Shown here piece by piece: positions 13,765-22,500 of a DNA stretch of 44,051 nucleotides. Numbering within the stretch: position 1 is the first letter of the stretch; each line of letters opens with the position of its first letter. Under the pieces are notes generated by a model. It was given only the letters and a program-made list of their open reading frames with translations. It ran no database searches and was not told where the DNA came from. The stretch covers positions 1 to 44,051 of the IMG/VR virus record IMGVR_UViG_3300046457_000036, one strand, 5' to 3'. The position numbers were made by a program, and so were the translations under genes. The DNA comes from a virus.

Positions 13765-14071
13765 TGTGCGGCGCGCACCGGCTGTACATTGAGTCGAGCA
13801 GGTAGCAGAACGGTTCGTCTGTGCCGGGCTCGACCGTGTGGCCGATGTACGACATGACCCGCACGGCGGCGTGCCCCAACTCATGCACGAGCGTGGCTAG
13901 GTCACCGTCATGGACGGCTACGTAAACCGTGTTACCGGCCCGCCAGCAGGTTCCCGCGCTCTCGGGCGGGTACGTCCCTAGGTCGGACTTGGAAGCGGCT
14001 CTTGCGGCCTCCTCGCGTGTCAGAAGCAGCACGAGCTTCATGCTGTACGGGGCGAGGCTGAACGTCCTCAT
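13736..14071 (-). CDS. Small HELGH zinc-peptidase-like protein (111 aa)
   Basis: This is a 111-residue protein with an HExxH signature (HELGH, residues 63-67) in LVHELGHAAVRVMSYIGH, followed by EPFCYLLDSM, whose Glu is a likely third zinc ligand. The pattern is familiar from small phage proteins of the minimal metallopeptidase type. It is the last gene of the late operon, linked to Rz1 by an ATGA overlap, and its 3' end runs 29 bp into the integrase gene on the opposite strand. The substrate is unknown, and catalytic activity is inferred from the motif only. An internal Met11 is an alternative start. Confidence 0.78.
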   Translation of the reverse strand: MRTFSLAPYSMKLVLLLTREEAARAASKSDLGTYPPESAGTCWRAGNTVYVAVHDGDLATLVHELGHAAVRVMSYIGHTVEPGTDEPFCYLLDSMYSRCAPHISPASAPSP

Positions 14072-14313
14072 TGCTTGGTCGTGAAGTACGCCCGCAGCCC
14101 GTCTATCTGCGCGTTGCAGAAGTCGAGCGCGGTCTGATAGTCATGGACGGACTGGGCCAGCCCGCCGAGTGTATGCTCAGTCGGGGGCGCTGGCTCCGCG
14201 CACCGCTGAAGCAGGCTGTCCGCTGGCTTTCCCGGTGCGGTTGCCGTACAGGCTGTCCCACACATCGTCAGGCACAGCAGTGCTAGTCCAGTCAGGGTTC
14301 GCTTGTAGCGCAT
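14068..14313 (-). CDS. Rz1-like outer-membrane spanin lipoprotein
   Basis: The 81-residue product has a basic n-region, a hydrophobic core and a cysteine at 22 (CGTAC) serving as the lipidation site. A Pro-containing mature domain follows (APGKPADSLLQRCAEPAPPTEH). Its 5' part overlaps the Rz-like gene in another frame, the typical overlapping arrangement of spanin genes. With the inner-membrane Rz it would bridge the periplasm and fuse the membranes after peptidoglycan degradation. Confidence 0.82.
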   Translation of the reverse strand: MRYKRTLTGLALLCLTMCGTACTATAPGKPADSLLQRCAEPAPPTEHTLGGLAQSVHDYQTALDFCNAQIDGLRAYFTTKQ

Positions 14314-14536
14314 GGGTCACCTTGGTCTGATTGGTTGAGGCCGTCTTGGCTGCGCTCTGCATGGACTTGCTGTATGCGTCCAGAGAGGCTTGCGAAGCGG
14401 CGAGGGATGCGGACAGCGTGGCTACCTGAGCCTCTGCTGCGTCCGCACGGTCGTGTTCGATGTACACCGCGCCCGCCAGCCCCACGAGTACAGCGAGGGC
14501 CAGCAGGTACGCGAGTACCTTGTCGAGGATGGTCAC
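14177..14536 (-). CDS. Rz-like inner-membrane spanin
   Basis: This 119-residue protein starts at GTG (14536) in a GTGA overlap with the endolysin. It has one N-terminal transmembrane helix (VLAYLLALAVLVGLAGAVYI) and a periplasmic coiled coil (AEAQVATLSASLAASQASLDAYSKSM), ending in a less ordered tail. The layout is that of an i-spanin, and its 3' third encloses the start of Rz1. A longer reading from 14611 would overlap the endolysin extensively and is rejected. Confidence 0.82.
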   Translation of the reverse strand: MTILDKVLAYLLALAVLVGLAGAVYIEHDRADAAEAQVATLSASLAASQASLDAYSKSMQSAAKTASTNQTKVTHALQANPDWTSTAVPDDVWDSLYGNRTGKASGQPASAVRGASAPD

Positions 14537-14988
14537 TTGATGCAGACCTCGTATTCGGCTTGACGCCGGGTGACTAGACCCTTGAGCTTCACGCCCTTCG
14601 CGTACACCCACTTCAGCAACTCCCGGCAGGCACCGGCGTGATCGCCAGCGTTGAACTTCTGCCTGAGAGTCGAGGAGGCTAGGTTGCCCCTACCCACGTT
14701 GAACGTGAAGTCCGTGAGTGCCGCGAGTTCGTTCGCGTTGATCGGGCCGGTGGTCAGGTCGAGTACGGCGCTCATGGCGTCGCGCTCGTCGGCGTTGAGC
14801 AGCCCGGTGCATTGGGCGGGTGTGTAGGTACGGCCCACCCGCACTTCAGCGCCTGTGTGGCCTGTGCATGCGGTAGGGATGCCCACCGGGTCACGGTAGG
14901 CGGTCGTCTTGGTCCCTTCGAAGTGAAGGGTCAGCGGTACTACTATGGCGAGTGCTGCCGCCACCACTGACGGCAGAACCCGTGCCAT
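14533..14988 (-). CDS. SAR endolysin (T4-lysozyme-type muramidase)
   Basis: This 151-residue lysozyme has an uncleaved N-terminal signal-anchor (LPSVVAAALAIVVPLTL). Right after it comes the glycoside hydrolase 24 triad with exact E-8aa-D-5aa-T spacing (Glu24, Asp33, Thr39). The C-terminal part (FTFNVGRGNLASSTLRQKF) is the usual lysozyme helical lobe. The ATG overlaps the previous stop (TAATG). A SAR endolysin reaches the periplasm through the Sec system and is activated when the membrane is depolarised by a pinholin-type holin, as described for phiKMV-like phages. Confidence 0.92.
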   Translation of the reverse strand: MARVLPSVVAAALAIVVPLTLHFEGTKTTAYRDPVGIPTACTGHTGAEVRVGRTYTPAQCTGLLNADERDAMSAVLDLTTGPINANELAALTDFTFNVGRGNLASSTLRQKFNAGDHAGACRELLKWVYAKGVKLKGLVTRRQAEYEVCIK

Positions 14989-15215
14989 TAACTCTCGGCG
15001 TCGGCTGCGGTCAGAAGGCCGAGTCCACCAGCGGCTACGTCGCACGCATTCGCTGCGGCGATGAAGAAGTCACGCAGGACACCGGCTGATGCCTTGCCGG
15101 ATGCGCCGCGTGCAGCAACCACTTCGATTGCGCTGATGCATCCTGCGGTGTCTTCGCGGAGATCGCCACCGTCGCTGACGATGTGTTCGATACGGGGGAG
15201 CTTGGTTACTAGCAT
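14988..15215 (-). CDS. Small late protein of unknown function (75 aa)
   Basis: A 75-residue ORF lies between the large terminase and the endolysin, with AAGGA 7 nt before the ATG. The first half is polar (VTKLPRIEHIVSDGGDLRED). The second is alanine/glycine-rich and mildly hydrophobic (AGVLRDFFIAAANACDVAAGGLGLL). No family is recognised. The location suggests a packaging or lysis accessory. Confidence 0.68.
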   Translation of the reverse strand: MLVTKLPRIEHIVSDGGDLREDTAGCISAIEVVAARGASGKASAGVLRDFFIAAANACDVAAGGLGLLTAADAES

Positions 15216-15224
15216 GTGTGTTCC

Positions 15225-17021
15225 TTATCTGCGGTACTTGTTGAAGGTCGAACCGCTGCGTCGCGCTTGCGGTCCTGCGGTCATGGTGTTGCGTCCGAGC
15301 GGGTTCTTGACCCATGCTTCGAACTCGGCCTGAGCTTGTCGCTCGATGGCCTTCTGCTGGTTGATACCTAGCTGCTCGACCCAGTAGCGGACAGCGCCTG
15401 CGAGTGCATCGAGGCGGTCGTCATGCTGGAGGGCGTTCTTCTCGCGGGTGATGTGCGCGATCTGATGGAACACTGAGTACGAGGAGCGGCGTTCAGCCGG
15501 ATAGCGTGCGAGGGTCTGTTCCTCGTCGCGGGCGATGTCGTCGTTGAACACGAGACTGCCGCGAGCGATGACCGGCTCTAGCACGTCGATGATGCGGAGT
15601 TCCTTCTGGCCGGATTCCCACGTCTCCTCAATCGCACAGCCGCCGCCTACCGTGTGCGGGTATTCAGCGCGGAGCGTCGGGAGCCACGTGTGGAGGTACG
15701 CGCCGTTGCCGAAGTTCTTCTCGACAAGGATTCGGTTGACCTTCCAGCGTGCGGCGATGCGCGAGAGCTTCGTGAAGCCGTCCGGTGCAAAGCCGCCGGG
15801 GATGCCGCCTACTTCCAGCACGTAGATCGTGCCGTTCAGGAAGCCCACGACTGCGTAGCCTGTCTCGTCGCCGTTCTTACCGCCGCCTGCCGGGTCAACG
15901 TACATGACGACGCCTTGCAGCGGGCCACGCTCCGGTGACACATGTGAGGGCGTGCCCAGCACGTAGGTCGTACCGTTGATCGCGTACTTGATCGTCTCGT
16001 GTTCCAGCATGCCGGGAGTGATCGTCAGCGGGTACGCGTCGCCCACGAGGCGCATGGACTGAATCTTGGACAGCCGCAGAGGGAAGCGCTCCGAGTCCGC
16101 GAGCTTCGTGTTGAGCATGTGCTGCAACTGGAAGTACGCTGGGCCTTGGTCATGCTCCTTCTTGGCGAGGAAGCTCTCGTTACCTGCTGGCAATTCGAGG
16201 TCAACCGGCTGGCCTTGGTCGCACAGCAACCCGCCGCCAGTGGCGAGGCTCGGGTCGGCGCGAAGCCTGCGTTGAATGAACGGGGCGAGCATGTCGCCAT
16301 AGTTCGTCATCTGCTCGATGGTCGGGAAACGTCCCGGCCAGATACGGACGGTGTAGCCGCGACCGGGCAGTGTGTTGTAGATCGAGTTGATCGACTGCGG
16401 CGTACCCAAGTACACGATCCGTCCGGTGGAGCAGATCGAGGGGAAGTCGCGGGTCAACTGGAGGAGCGCTTGCCGTTGGTGTTCGGTCAAGCTGTTCTTC
16501 GCACTCTCAATGTCGTCCGCAATAAGTAGGTCGGCGCGCTTACCCTGCAAGTTGCCGGTGACGCCTACGCACGCCACGGATGGCGACTTATCCAGACCCT
16601 TGAGAGTATGGTGTACGTCGAATGCCTCGACAGAGGTGCGGTCACCCGCGTTGCGGTCAGGCCGCAAGCATTCGAGAATGTCCATCGTCATGATGACGCG
16701 GACGATCAGGGTTGAGATTTCGTTGGCCTGTGTGCCGCCTGCCGAGATAATCAGGATGCGGTACTTCGGGTCGTGGATAAGACACCACACCGCGAACAGG
16801 GCACAAATCGTTGTCTTGGCTTGACCACGCTGCGCCTGCACCATGAGGTAGTGCGGGCCGTGTTCAAGGAATTCCGCAATGTCGGCTTGGACTTCCGACA
16901 GAGAGAACCCCAGTTCGATCATGCCGTCTTCACAGAACGGGACGAACGAGGGGTACTCGCGTTGGAGGACTTCTAGCTGTTCAATGCGGAGCAGTGCGAG
17001 TTCTGGCGCTTCACGAGCCAC
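15225..17021 (-). CDS. Terminase large subunit
   Basis: This 598-residue packaging motor is of T7 gp19 type. The ATPase has a Walker A-like loop (QAQRGQAKTT, residues 62-71) and Walker B (LLIADDIE, Asp169/Asp170 then Glu172). The C-terminal nuclease begins at YVDPAGGGKNGDETGYAVVG with metal-binding aspartates. It starts at GTG overlapping the last codons of the small terminase. T7-type terminases cut concatemers and duplicate the terminal repeat, so this gene implies virion ends with direct repeats rather than the contig ends seen here. Confidence 0.95.
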   Translation of the reverse strand: MAREAPELALLRIEQLEVLQREYPSFVPFCEDGMIELGFSLSEVQADIAEFLEHGPHYLMVQAQRGQAKTTICALFAVWCLIHDPKYRILIISAGGTQANEISTLIVRVIMTMDILECLRPDRNAGDRTSVEAFDVHHTLKGLDKSPSVACVGVTGNLQGKRADLLIADDIESAKNSLTEHQRQALLQLTRDFPSICSTGRIVYLGTPQSINSIYNTLPGRGYTVRIWPGRFPTIEQMTNYGDMLAPFIQRRLRADPSLATGGGLLCDQGQPVDLELPAGNESFLAKKEHDQGPAYFQLQHMLNTKLADSERFPLRLSKIQSMRLVGDAYPLTITPGMLEHETIKYAINGTTYVLGTPSHVSPERGPLQGVVMYVDPAGGGKNGDETGYAVVGFLNGTIYVLEVGGIPGGFAPDGFTKLSRIAARWKVNRILVEKNFGNGAYLHTWLPTLRAEYPHTVGGGCAIEETWESGQKELRIIDVLEPVIARGSLVFNDDIARDEEQTLARYPAERRSSYSVFHQIAHITREKNALQHDDRLDALAGAVRYWVEQLGINQQKAIERQAQAEFEAWVKNPLGRNTMTAGPQARRSGSTFNKYRR

Positions 17022-17313
17022 CAGCCACCGCTACTGCCTGCTGTACTGCTTCCATTGCCTCGTCATCGCTGACGGCGGTCGGAACGGACACGAGGCGCGA
17101 CTTGCGCTTCGCACGCATGGCCTCGATACGGGACTGCATTTCGGTCAGGCTCGAATTGTCTTCGATGACCGCAGTGATGTTGTTGTCCTTGAGGAGCTTG
17201 ATCGCGTTGCTGAAGTCAGCGGCGCTGGCAATGTCATCATCTTCAAGACGACTCGCCAGCCCGGTAACTACTGCGTCGAACAGCTTCTCAAGCGCTTCGA
17301 CGCTTGGCTTCAT
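17011..17313 (-). CDS. Terminase small subunit
   Basis: The 100-residue helical protein (ALEKLFDAVVTGLASRLEDDDIASAADFSNAIKLLKDNNI) matches the size and position of T7 gp18-type DNA-maturation proteins. It is adjacent to the large terminase, and the start overlaps the holin stop (ATGA). It would select the packaging site and stimulate the motor. Assignment rests on context and the N-terminal pattern. Confidence 0.85.
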   Translation of the reverse strand: MKPSVEALEKLFDAVVTGLASRLEDDDIASAADFSNAIKLLKDNNITAVIEDNSSLTEMQSRIEAMRAKRKSRLVSVPTAVSDDEAMEAVQQAVAVAGGS

Positions 17314-17498
17314 TTCTCCTTACCTCGGATAGTGCGCCACACCTTCGGCGCGATTACGATGAACTGGCACACGAGGTATACCCCGGTGCCGTACATGATC
17401 CAGTCTGCCAACGGATGACCCAAGTAGAGGGACACACCCGTGACGCCGACCGGAGGTGAGACTTGTGCTGCTGCCGATGCTGCGTCACGGACGTTCAT
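17310..17498 (-). CDS. Holin-like membrane protein (62 aa)
   Basis: This is a 62-residue protein with one clear hydrophobic helix (WIMYGTGVYLVCQFIVIAPKVW) and a short basic end (RTIRGKEK), placed just upstream of the terminase genes as in T7 (gp17.5) and phiKMV. A moderately hydrophobic segment near residues 16-26 might form a second span. AAGGAAA precedes the ATG. It probably depolarises the membrane and triggers the SAR endolysin. Confidence 0.8.
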   Translation of the reverse strand: MNVRDAASAAAQVSPPVGVTGVSLYLGHPLADWIMYGTGVYLVCQFIVIAPKVWRTIRGKEK

Positions 17499-17507
17499 CA
17501 GGTTTCC

Positions 17508-17645
17508 TTATTGTTGAGTTGGAGTGTTTCCAGCGGCTACCCAAGCAAGGTACGCTTGGTAGTCGGTGTTATCCGGGTCCGTGGGTATGTAGGCACCATC
17601 GTCCCGCATGAGTGCCCCGTAGCGGTTGAACGTGTAGGTAGTCAT
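17508..17645 (-). CDS. Small tail-fiber-associated protein (45 aa)
   Basis: The 45-residue ORF starts MTTYTFNRYGALMRDDG. It contains the pattern IPTDPDNTDYQAYLAWVAAGNTP, a motif I associate with short proteins and N-terminal domains encoded right after phage tail fibers. Its ATG follows the fiber stop with no gap (TAAATG). It is probably a fiber assembly factor or a small virion accessory. Confidence 0.72.
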   Translation of the reverse strand: MTTYTFNRYGALMRDDGAYIPTDPDNTDYQAYLAWVAAGNTPTQQ

Positions 17646-19463
17646 TTAGATTTCCGAACTAAGAGCGACTGTCCCGAAAGCAGAACCGGCTGTGCTTTGT
17701 GCGTTAAAAACAAGCGTTGCGTTCTGGATTGACACTCCCTGCCATGAGTTGACCGTGCCCGCGCTTGCGCTGCCTTGGTAGGTGAGCGAGAGCGATTGGG
17801 TAGGAAGTGCCCGCATGGGAGTGAAACTGAGCGTACAACCTGACGTTGAGAGCGCGGTATTAACCGCGATGGCCGTCCAAAGCGAGACTACTTGGTAGTA
17901 GCGCTGGCACAGCGCCAGTTCCGGGCCGTACAGTCGCCGCTCGAAGGCGGTGGCTACGGTTCCCGCTTCCAGTTGAAGGTCAGTGACCTCAATGAAGTTG
18001 CCAGCGGTTGCCGCCCAATTAACCGCGCCTGCTGCTGAAATGGGTCCAGCAGTGCCCCACTGATTCAACGTGGAGGTCTGGTAGGCACCTGTGTTGAGTG
18101 CATCAATGAGTACATGGAGTCCAATACCTGCGGACGATACGACAGTCCACGCGTATGCCGGAAGCGCAATGACCACCCTTTGCGGGGTATTGGCCGTGGA
18201 GTAGCTGAACGACGACACATAGGCGTTAGACCCTGTGCTGTCCCGTACTGCGAAAGAGTGGACTCCGGTAACGTTCGAATTGAACAGGAACGAAACGCAG
18301 AAGGCGTTGTTCACTAGATCAAGTACGTTGAATCCCTCGATCTTTTGCGAGATTCCGAACAGGAAGTTGGTTCCTGTGATGACCGCAGCCGTATTGACAG
18401 TCTGTCTCACGGTAAACTTGGATGTCCCGTTTACCGTCACACTCCCCCGGGACTGCGTGATCGACCCCGCCGAGGTAGCGACAGACGCGAAGAACCTATC
18501 GACGCCACCGGTTCCAGACAGGCCCGCTGGGTACGTCTTGGAACCGTACTGGTCGATTCGGGCATCCCCGTTGATGATTCGGTTCCGGCCTGAGAATTGC
18601 CCCACCGCTGCTGCTGCTGCATTAGCCGTGCTGACGGCTGCGCTCGCGTTGGTATTGGCAGTCGCAATGCTTGCGGCCAGCCCGTCTGCGGTTGACTTCG
18701 CCGTGTTGGCTGTAGTGCTGGCCGCACTCGCTGTGCTGGACGCCGCACCCGCTGTATCGAGAGCGGACTGCGCCTTGGCGTTGATACCGTTGGCCGTGCT
18801 GACCGCGTTGGACGCATTCGTGTTCGCCGTGGCGATACTCGCTGCAAGGCCATCGGCGGTTGACTTCGCTGTGTTGGCGGTCGTGACAGCCGCGCCCGCC
18901 GTGGTGTTCGCAGCGCCTGCGGTCGAGTTCGCTGCGTTAGCAGTGCTAATCGCCGCAGCCGCAGCACCTTGCGCAGCCTGTGCGTCAGCCAGTGCCGTAT
19001 TCGCAGTGTTGAATGCCTGCACCGAGCGGGTGGTCGCGTCCGACGCCGAAGCGTTGACAGCGTTGAATCGGTCAGCCATTTCCGCCGTGGCGAAGACAGC
19101 CTGTTCGGCCATCATGTCGAGGTTGACCTCGTTCAGCACGGAGTTCGTGGCGAAGTTCACCAGCGGTTGAGTCTTGTCGGTGTCCCGGTAGATCACGAGG
19201 TACGTGCCTGAGGCGACTGCCGGTGCGAGCTTGATCTGACTCGGGCCGAGCCACTTGGCAGGGTCCGTCAGGTCAATCGCTGTGAATACGGCCTGAGTAG
19301 GCTCGTACGTGTATGCCTTCACGTCGGTCTTATTGATGTAGCCGCCGCTGAAGTTGAAGCTCCAATTCTGTGTTGCGCCGTCGCCCAAAAGGACGGTCAT
19401 CGAGTTGCGGGAACCATCCCCGCCCGCAGAATTGATCCAAGGGACGAGATAGTCCGTAGCCAT
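17646..19463 (-). CDS. Tail fiber protein
   Basis: This 605-residue receptor-binding protein has three parts. Residues 1-150 match the T7 gp17 N-terminal attachment domain (NWSFNFSGGYINKTDVKAY, then YEPTQAVF). Residues 150-290 are an Ala/Thr/Asn-rich shaft, in which TANTAKSTADGLAASIATAN plus TNAS occurs twice, at 195-218 and 251-274. Residues 290-605 (FSGRNRIINGDARIDQYG onward) are the receptor-binding tip, less GC-rich than the rest. The gene has its own terminator-promoter cassette upstream and an AGGAGG ribosome site. Confidence 0.9.
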   Translation of the reverse strand: MATDYLVPWINSAGGDGSRNSMTVLLGDGATQNWSFNFSGGYINKTDVKAYTYEPTQAVFTAIDLTDPAKWLGPSQIKLAPAVASGTYLVIYRDTDKTQPLVNFATNSVLNEVNLDMMAEQAVFATAEMADRFNAVNASASDATTRSVQAFNTANTALADAQAAQGAAAAAISTANAANSTAGAANTTAGAAVTTANTAKSTADGLAASIATANTNASNAVSTANGINAKAQSALDTAGAASSTASAASTTANTAKSTADGLAASIATANTNASAAVSTANAAAAAVGQFSGRNRIINGDARIDQYGSKTYPAGLSGTGGVDRFFASVATSAGSITQSRGSVTVNGTSKFTVRQTVNTAAVITGTNFLFGISQKIEGFNVLDLVNNAFCVSFLFNSNVTGVHSFAVRDSTGSNAYVSSFSYSTANTPQRVVIALPAYAWTVVSSAGIGLHVLIDALNTGAYQTSTLNQWGTAGPISAAGAVNWAATAGNFIEVTDLQLEAGTVATAFERRLYGPELALCQRYYQVVSLWTAIAVNTALSTSGCTLSFTPMRALPTQSLSLTYQGSASAGTVNSWQGVSIQNATLVFNAQSTAGSAFGTVALSSEI

Positions 19464-19481
19464 ATGGCCCTCCTTTTTAGT

Positions 19482-19503
19482 GTCTGTATGGCAGACCGAA
19501 AAG
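19482..19503 (-). promoter_or_regulatory. Phage-type promoter motif, copy 2 (tail fiber)
   Basis: The minus strand reads CTTTTCGGTCTGCCATACAG, then ACACTAAAAAGG. It lies 19 nt before the fiber ATG. In this copy GTCTG/CAGAC also makes a 5-bp palindrome. The upstream T-rich side coincides with the T tract of a terminator. Confidence 0.7.
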
Positions 19504-19524
19504 AAGACCCGCGCTGGGCGGGCC
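19498..19524 (-). terminator. Terminator upstream of tail fiber
   Basis: On the minus strand, GGCCCGC (19518-19524) pairs with GCGGGTC (19506-19512, one G-T pair) across a 5-nt loop, followed by TTCTTTTC. It ends transcription of the internal-virion-protein genes just before the fiber promoter motif. Its GAGGCCCGCCCAGC start is shared with the terminator before capsid. Confidence 0.72.
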
Positions 19525-19533
19525 TCTCAGGGT

Positions 19534-22500
19534 CTATCGAGTCAGGTTCGCTACTGCTGAACCCATGATGGTGTTGGCTCCGGGCATGATGCGGAGCGCG
19601 TTGCGGAAGTTGCTGGCGTAGTCCACCGACTTGCCGGTGAGCGGGTTCGTACCTCCGTTGACAGCACCGAGGGCCGAGCCGCCGATACCGCCTGCTGCCT
19701 TGCCCAAGTTCTCAAGGAAGCCGATGGATGCGACCGGCGAACCGCTGGCGTGCGACTGACCGCCCATGAGCATGTTCGCGGTGTCGAGGCCGTCAGGGAG
19801 CAGACCGGACATGTTGACCATGACGAAGACGCCGCTGGCGAGCTTAGCGCCCGTCATGTTCTCCTTCATGTACTTGTCCCGCTGAGCTTGATCCATACCG
19901 GCCATCGAGGCTTGCGCCTTCAGGTAGTACAGCATCGCGCCCCACGCCGTCGCCATAGCGAAGCCGGTGTACGTGTTCGCGTCCGAGATCAGCGCGTTGC
20001 GCATGAGTTGCTTCTCGGCTGCGAGGATGCCGTACCGCTTGAACTGCCCAGCGATCTTGCCGATGGTGCCTTCCGACAACCAGCGCGGAGTCTCACCGAC
20101 GAACGAGCGTTGCAGCGCCTGAGCGGTAACGCGGTGGATAGCCGAGCGGAGGTCGTCTGCTGCACCTTGGTCCGACCAGCTATCCCAGTTCACACGATCA
20201 CCACGCTTGCGCGCCGTGTCGTGCGTCTCCAGCATGTCCTTGATGCGTGCTACGTGGTCAGCCGTCAGGCCCGAGTCCACCAGCCGCGCCGGGTTCATGC
20301 CGCCCGCCGACTTGATTACGCCGCCTTCGATCTTCGAACCGCGGATTGCGGCCATGAGGTCTTCAGCCAGCACAGGCACAGCGCCACGGTGGACAAGCTG
20401 GGTGATGTAGTGAGCGCCCGAGAGCTTGCCCACTGCGTCACTTGCCACGTCACCGGCACGACGCCACATAGCCGAGTCCGACAGTGCGGAGCCGGTGTGC
20501 AGCGCAGTGCCCGCCGAAGTCTCAGACACGCGCAGCGAGTGGTCCGAGCCGAGCGCGCCTGCGAGGTCCGTACCCAATTGCTTGAGGAGTGCGGTGTCCT
20601 TACCCAGCCCACCAGCGAGCGTACGGAAGAAGCCACTCACGCCAGCCGAAGCTGCCACCGATGCCGAGTCAGCCAGAGCGTTGAAGCCCAGCTTACCCAT
20701 CATCGACATGTGAGCGCCCATCTGCAACGCACGGGCAATCGGCATTTCCTTGTTGTCGAGGTTGTCGTCCAGCGAGCGCACGAGGAAGTCGATACCGTCT
20801 ACCTCCTTGGGCGAGGCACCCGTTGCGCGGAGCGCGTCCTTCAGTGCCGTCACATGTGCGTCGTCGGTGAGTCCTGCCTTAGCCAGTGCGATCTTGCCTG
20901 CGAACTTCGAGGAGCCCCGCTGAACCATGCGGCCCATGTCGGTGTCCATGTAGTCGAGCAGGCGGGTGCCGTCAGGCTGCGTTGCCAGCAAGTCGAACTC
21001 CGTGCGGGTACGGTCGCTGATGATGTCCTTCAATGCCTTCTTGAAGTCTTCAGCCATGACGCCCGTAACCTTGCTGCCGTGCCACTTCTCATTCAAGAGG
21101 TCAGCGGCTACTGAGCCGAAGTGATCGTCTGCACCCTTCAGTCGGCTATCCGGGTCACGCATGATCTGCGTCAGGTAGCGATCCGTCAGGTTGTCGGCAT
21201 GCTCGATGACGTGCTGATTCAGCGCGCCCATCGCGGTCTGATCGACCGGGCCGTTCTTCAGCATCTTGTCGAGTGCCGGGTTCAACACCTTCTGCCGGTA
21301 CTGCTCACGCAGCGCCTGCTTGAACGAGTTGAACTTGCCCGCGTCTTCGTTGTAGAGGCGCGTCAGTTCCTGCCAGTCCCATGCGTACGGCATGTGGCCC
21401 ACGTAGCCGGTCTTGTTGATCGACTCGCTGTACGGGTCGCCTGCCTTGCGGCCTGCGTCCGTCACGTCGCGCCAGAAGCCGTCGAGGATGTTCGACAGTT
21501 CACGGATGCCTGCCGACGCTGTGCTGTTATGCGGTACGCCACGCTTGATCGCATCGCGGCGCGCAAGGCGCTCTGCTGCCACCTCACGTCCGATCCGCTT
21601 CTCAGCCGCGTTGGCGAAGATGCCCTGCGAGAACTTAACCTTCTCCTCTGCGGTCATGAGCGTAGGCATCAAGCGCTCCAGCGCCTCGTACATCGGCTTG
21701 CGGAAGTTCGCCGTCAGTGCCGCCTTGGTGATCGCCGCCGAGGTCGCGTGCTGACGGTTGTTACCCGTCGCGTCCTCACCGAGAGCCGAGGCCCACATAC
21801 GCACGCCCTTGTTCTCCGACCGACCCAACTCCAGACCCACCGAGTCTAGCCAGCCCAGCGCCGTCTTGCCAGCACCCTTGAGCGAGTCACGCACAGCGCC
21901 GTAGTAGTTGGCGTGCCAGTCACGGAGGCGTTGCGTCTCCACTGGCTTAACGTCCACCCACTTGTCGATCTGATCCTTCATCGCCTGCGCCATAGCGCCG
22001 AGTGCCACGTCATCGCGGACGGGCGGCTGCGACAGCACGGTGTTGTACGTGCCGTCCTTCAGGAGGTGTGCCTCAACCGGCTCAGCGATCAGGTGATCCG
22101 ACAGGCCGATAGCCTTCACGAGCGCGTTCGTCTCATTCGGCTTCAGACCCAGCAGCGAGCGCACGAGGTCAACCGTCTTCGACAGCACGTTGCCGTTCTG
22201 CACGCGCATGGACTTCAGATGCTCGATGAACTCCGACTTGCCCGAGTACAGGCCAGCCAAGAATTCGTGGGCGTTCTGGAAGTAGTACTTCGTGATCGGG
22301 TTGTTACCCTTGTACTCAGCGCGAGCGCGCCGACGAAGTTTCTCCAGTTGCTTGACGATGCCACCGTGTACCGAGTCGGGACGACGCATACCGTAGTCGA
22401 GCTTGTACGCAGAGACTGCGTGGCTGATCTCGTGAAGCTGGGTTGCTTCCGGGTCGAGCCCGCCAGTACGCATCGCGTCTTCAGGGAACAGGTGAACCGT

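Noticed and set aside
19750-21114. 454-codon plus-strand frame
   Set aside because: Same antisense shadow of the gp16-like gene, with no motif or credible start.
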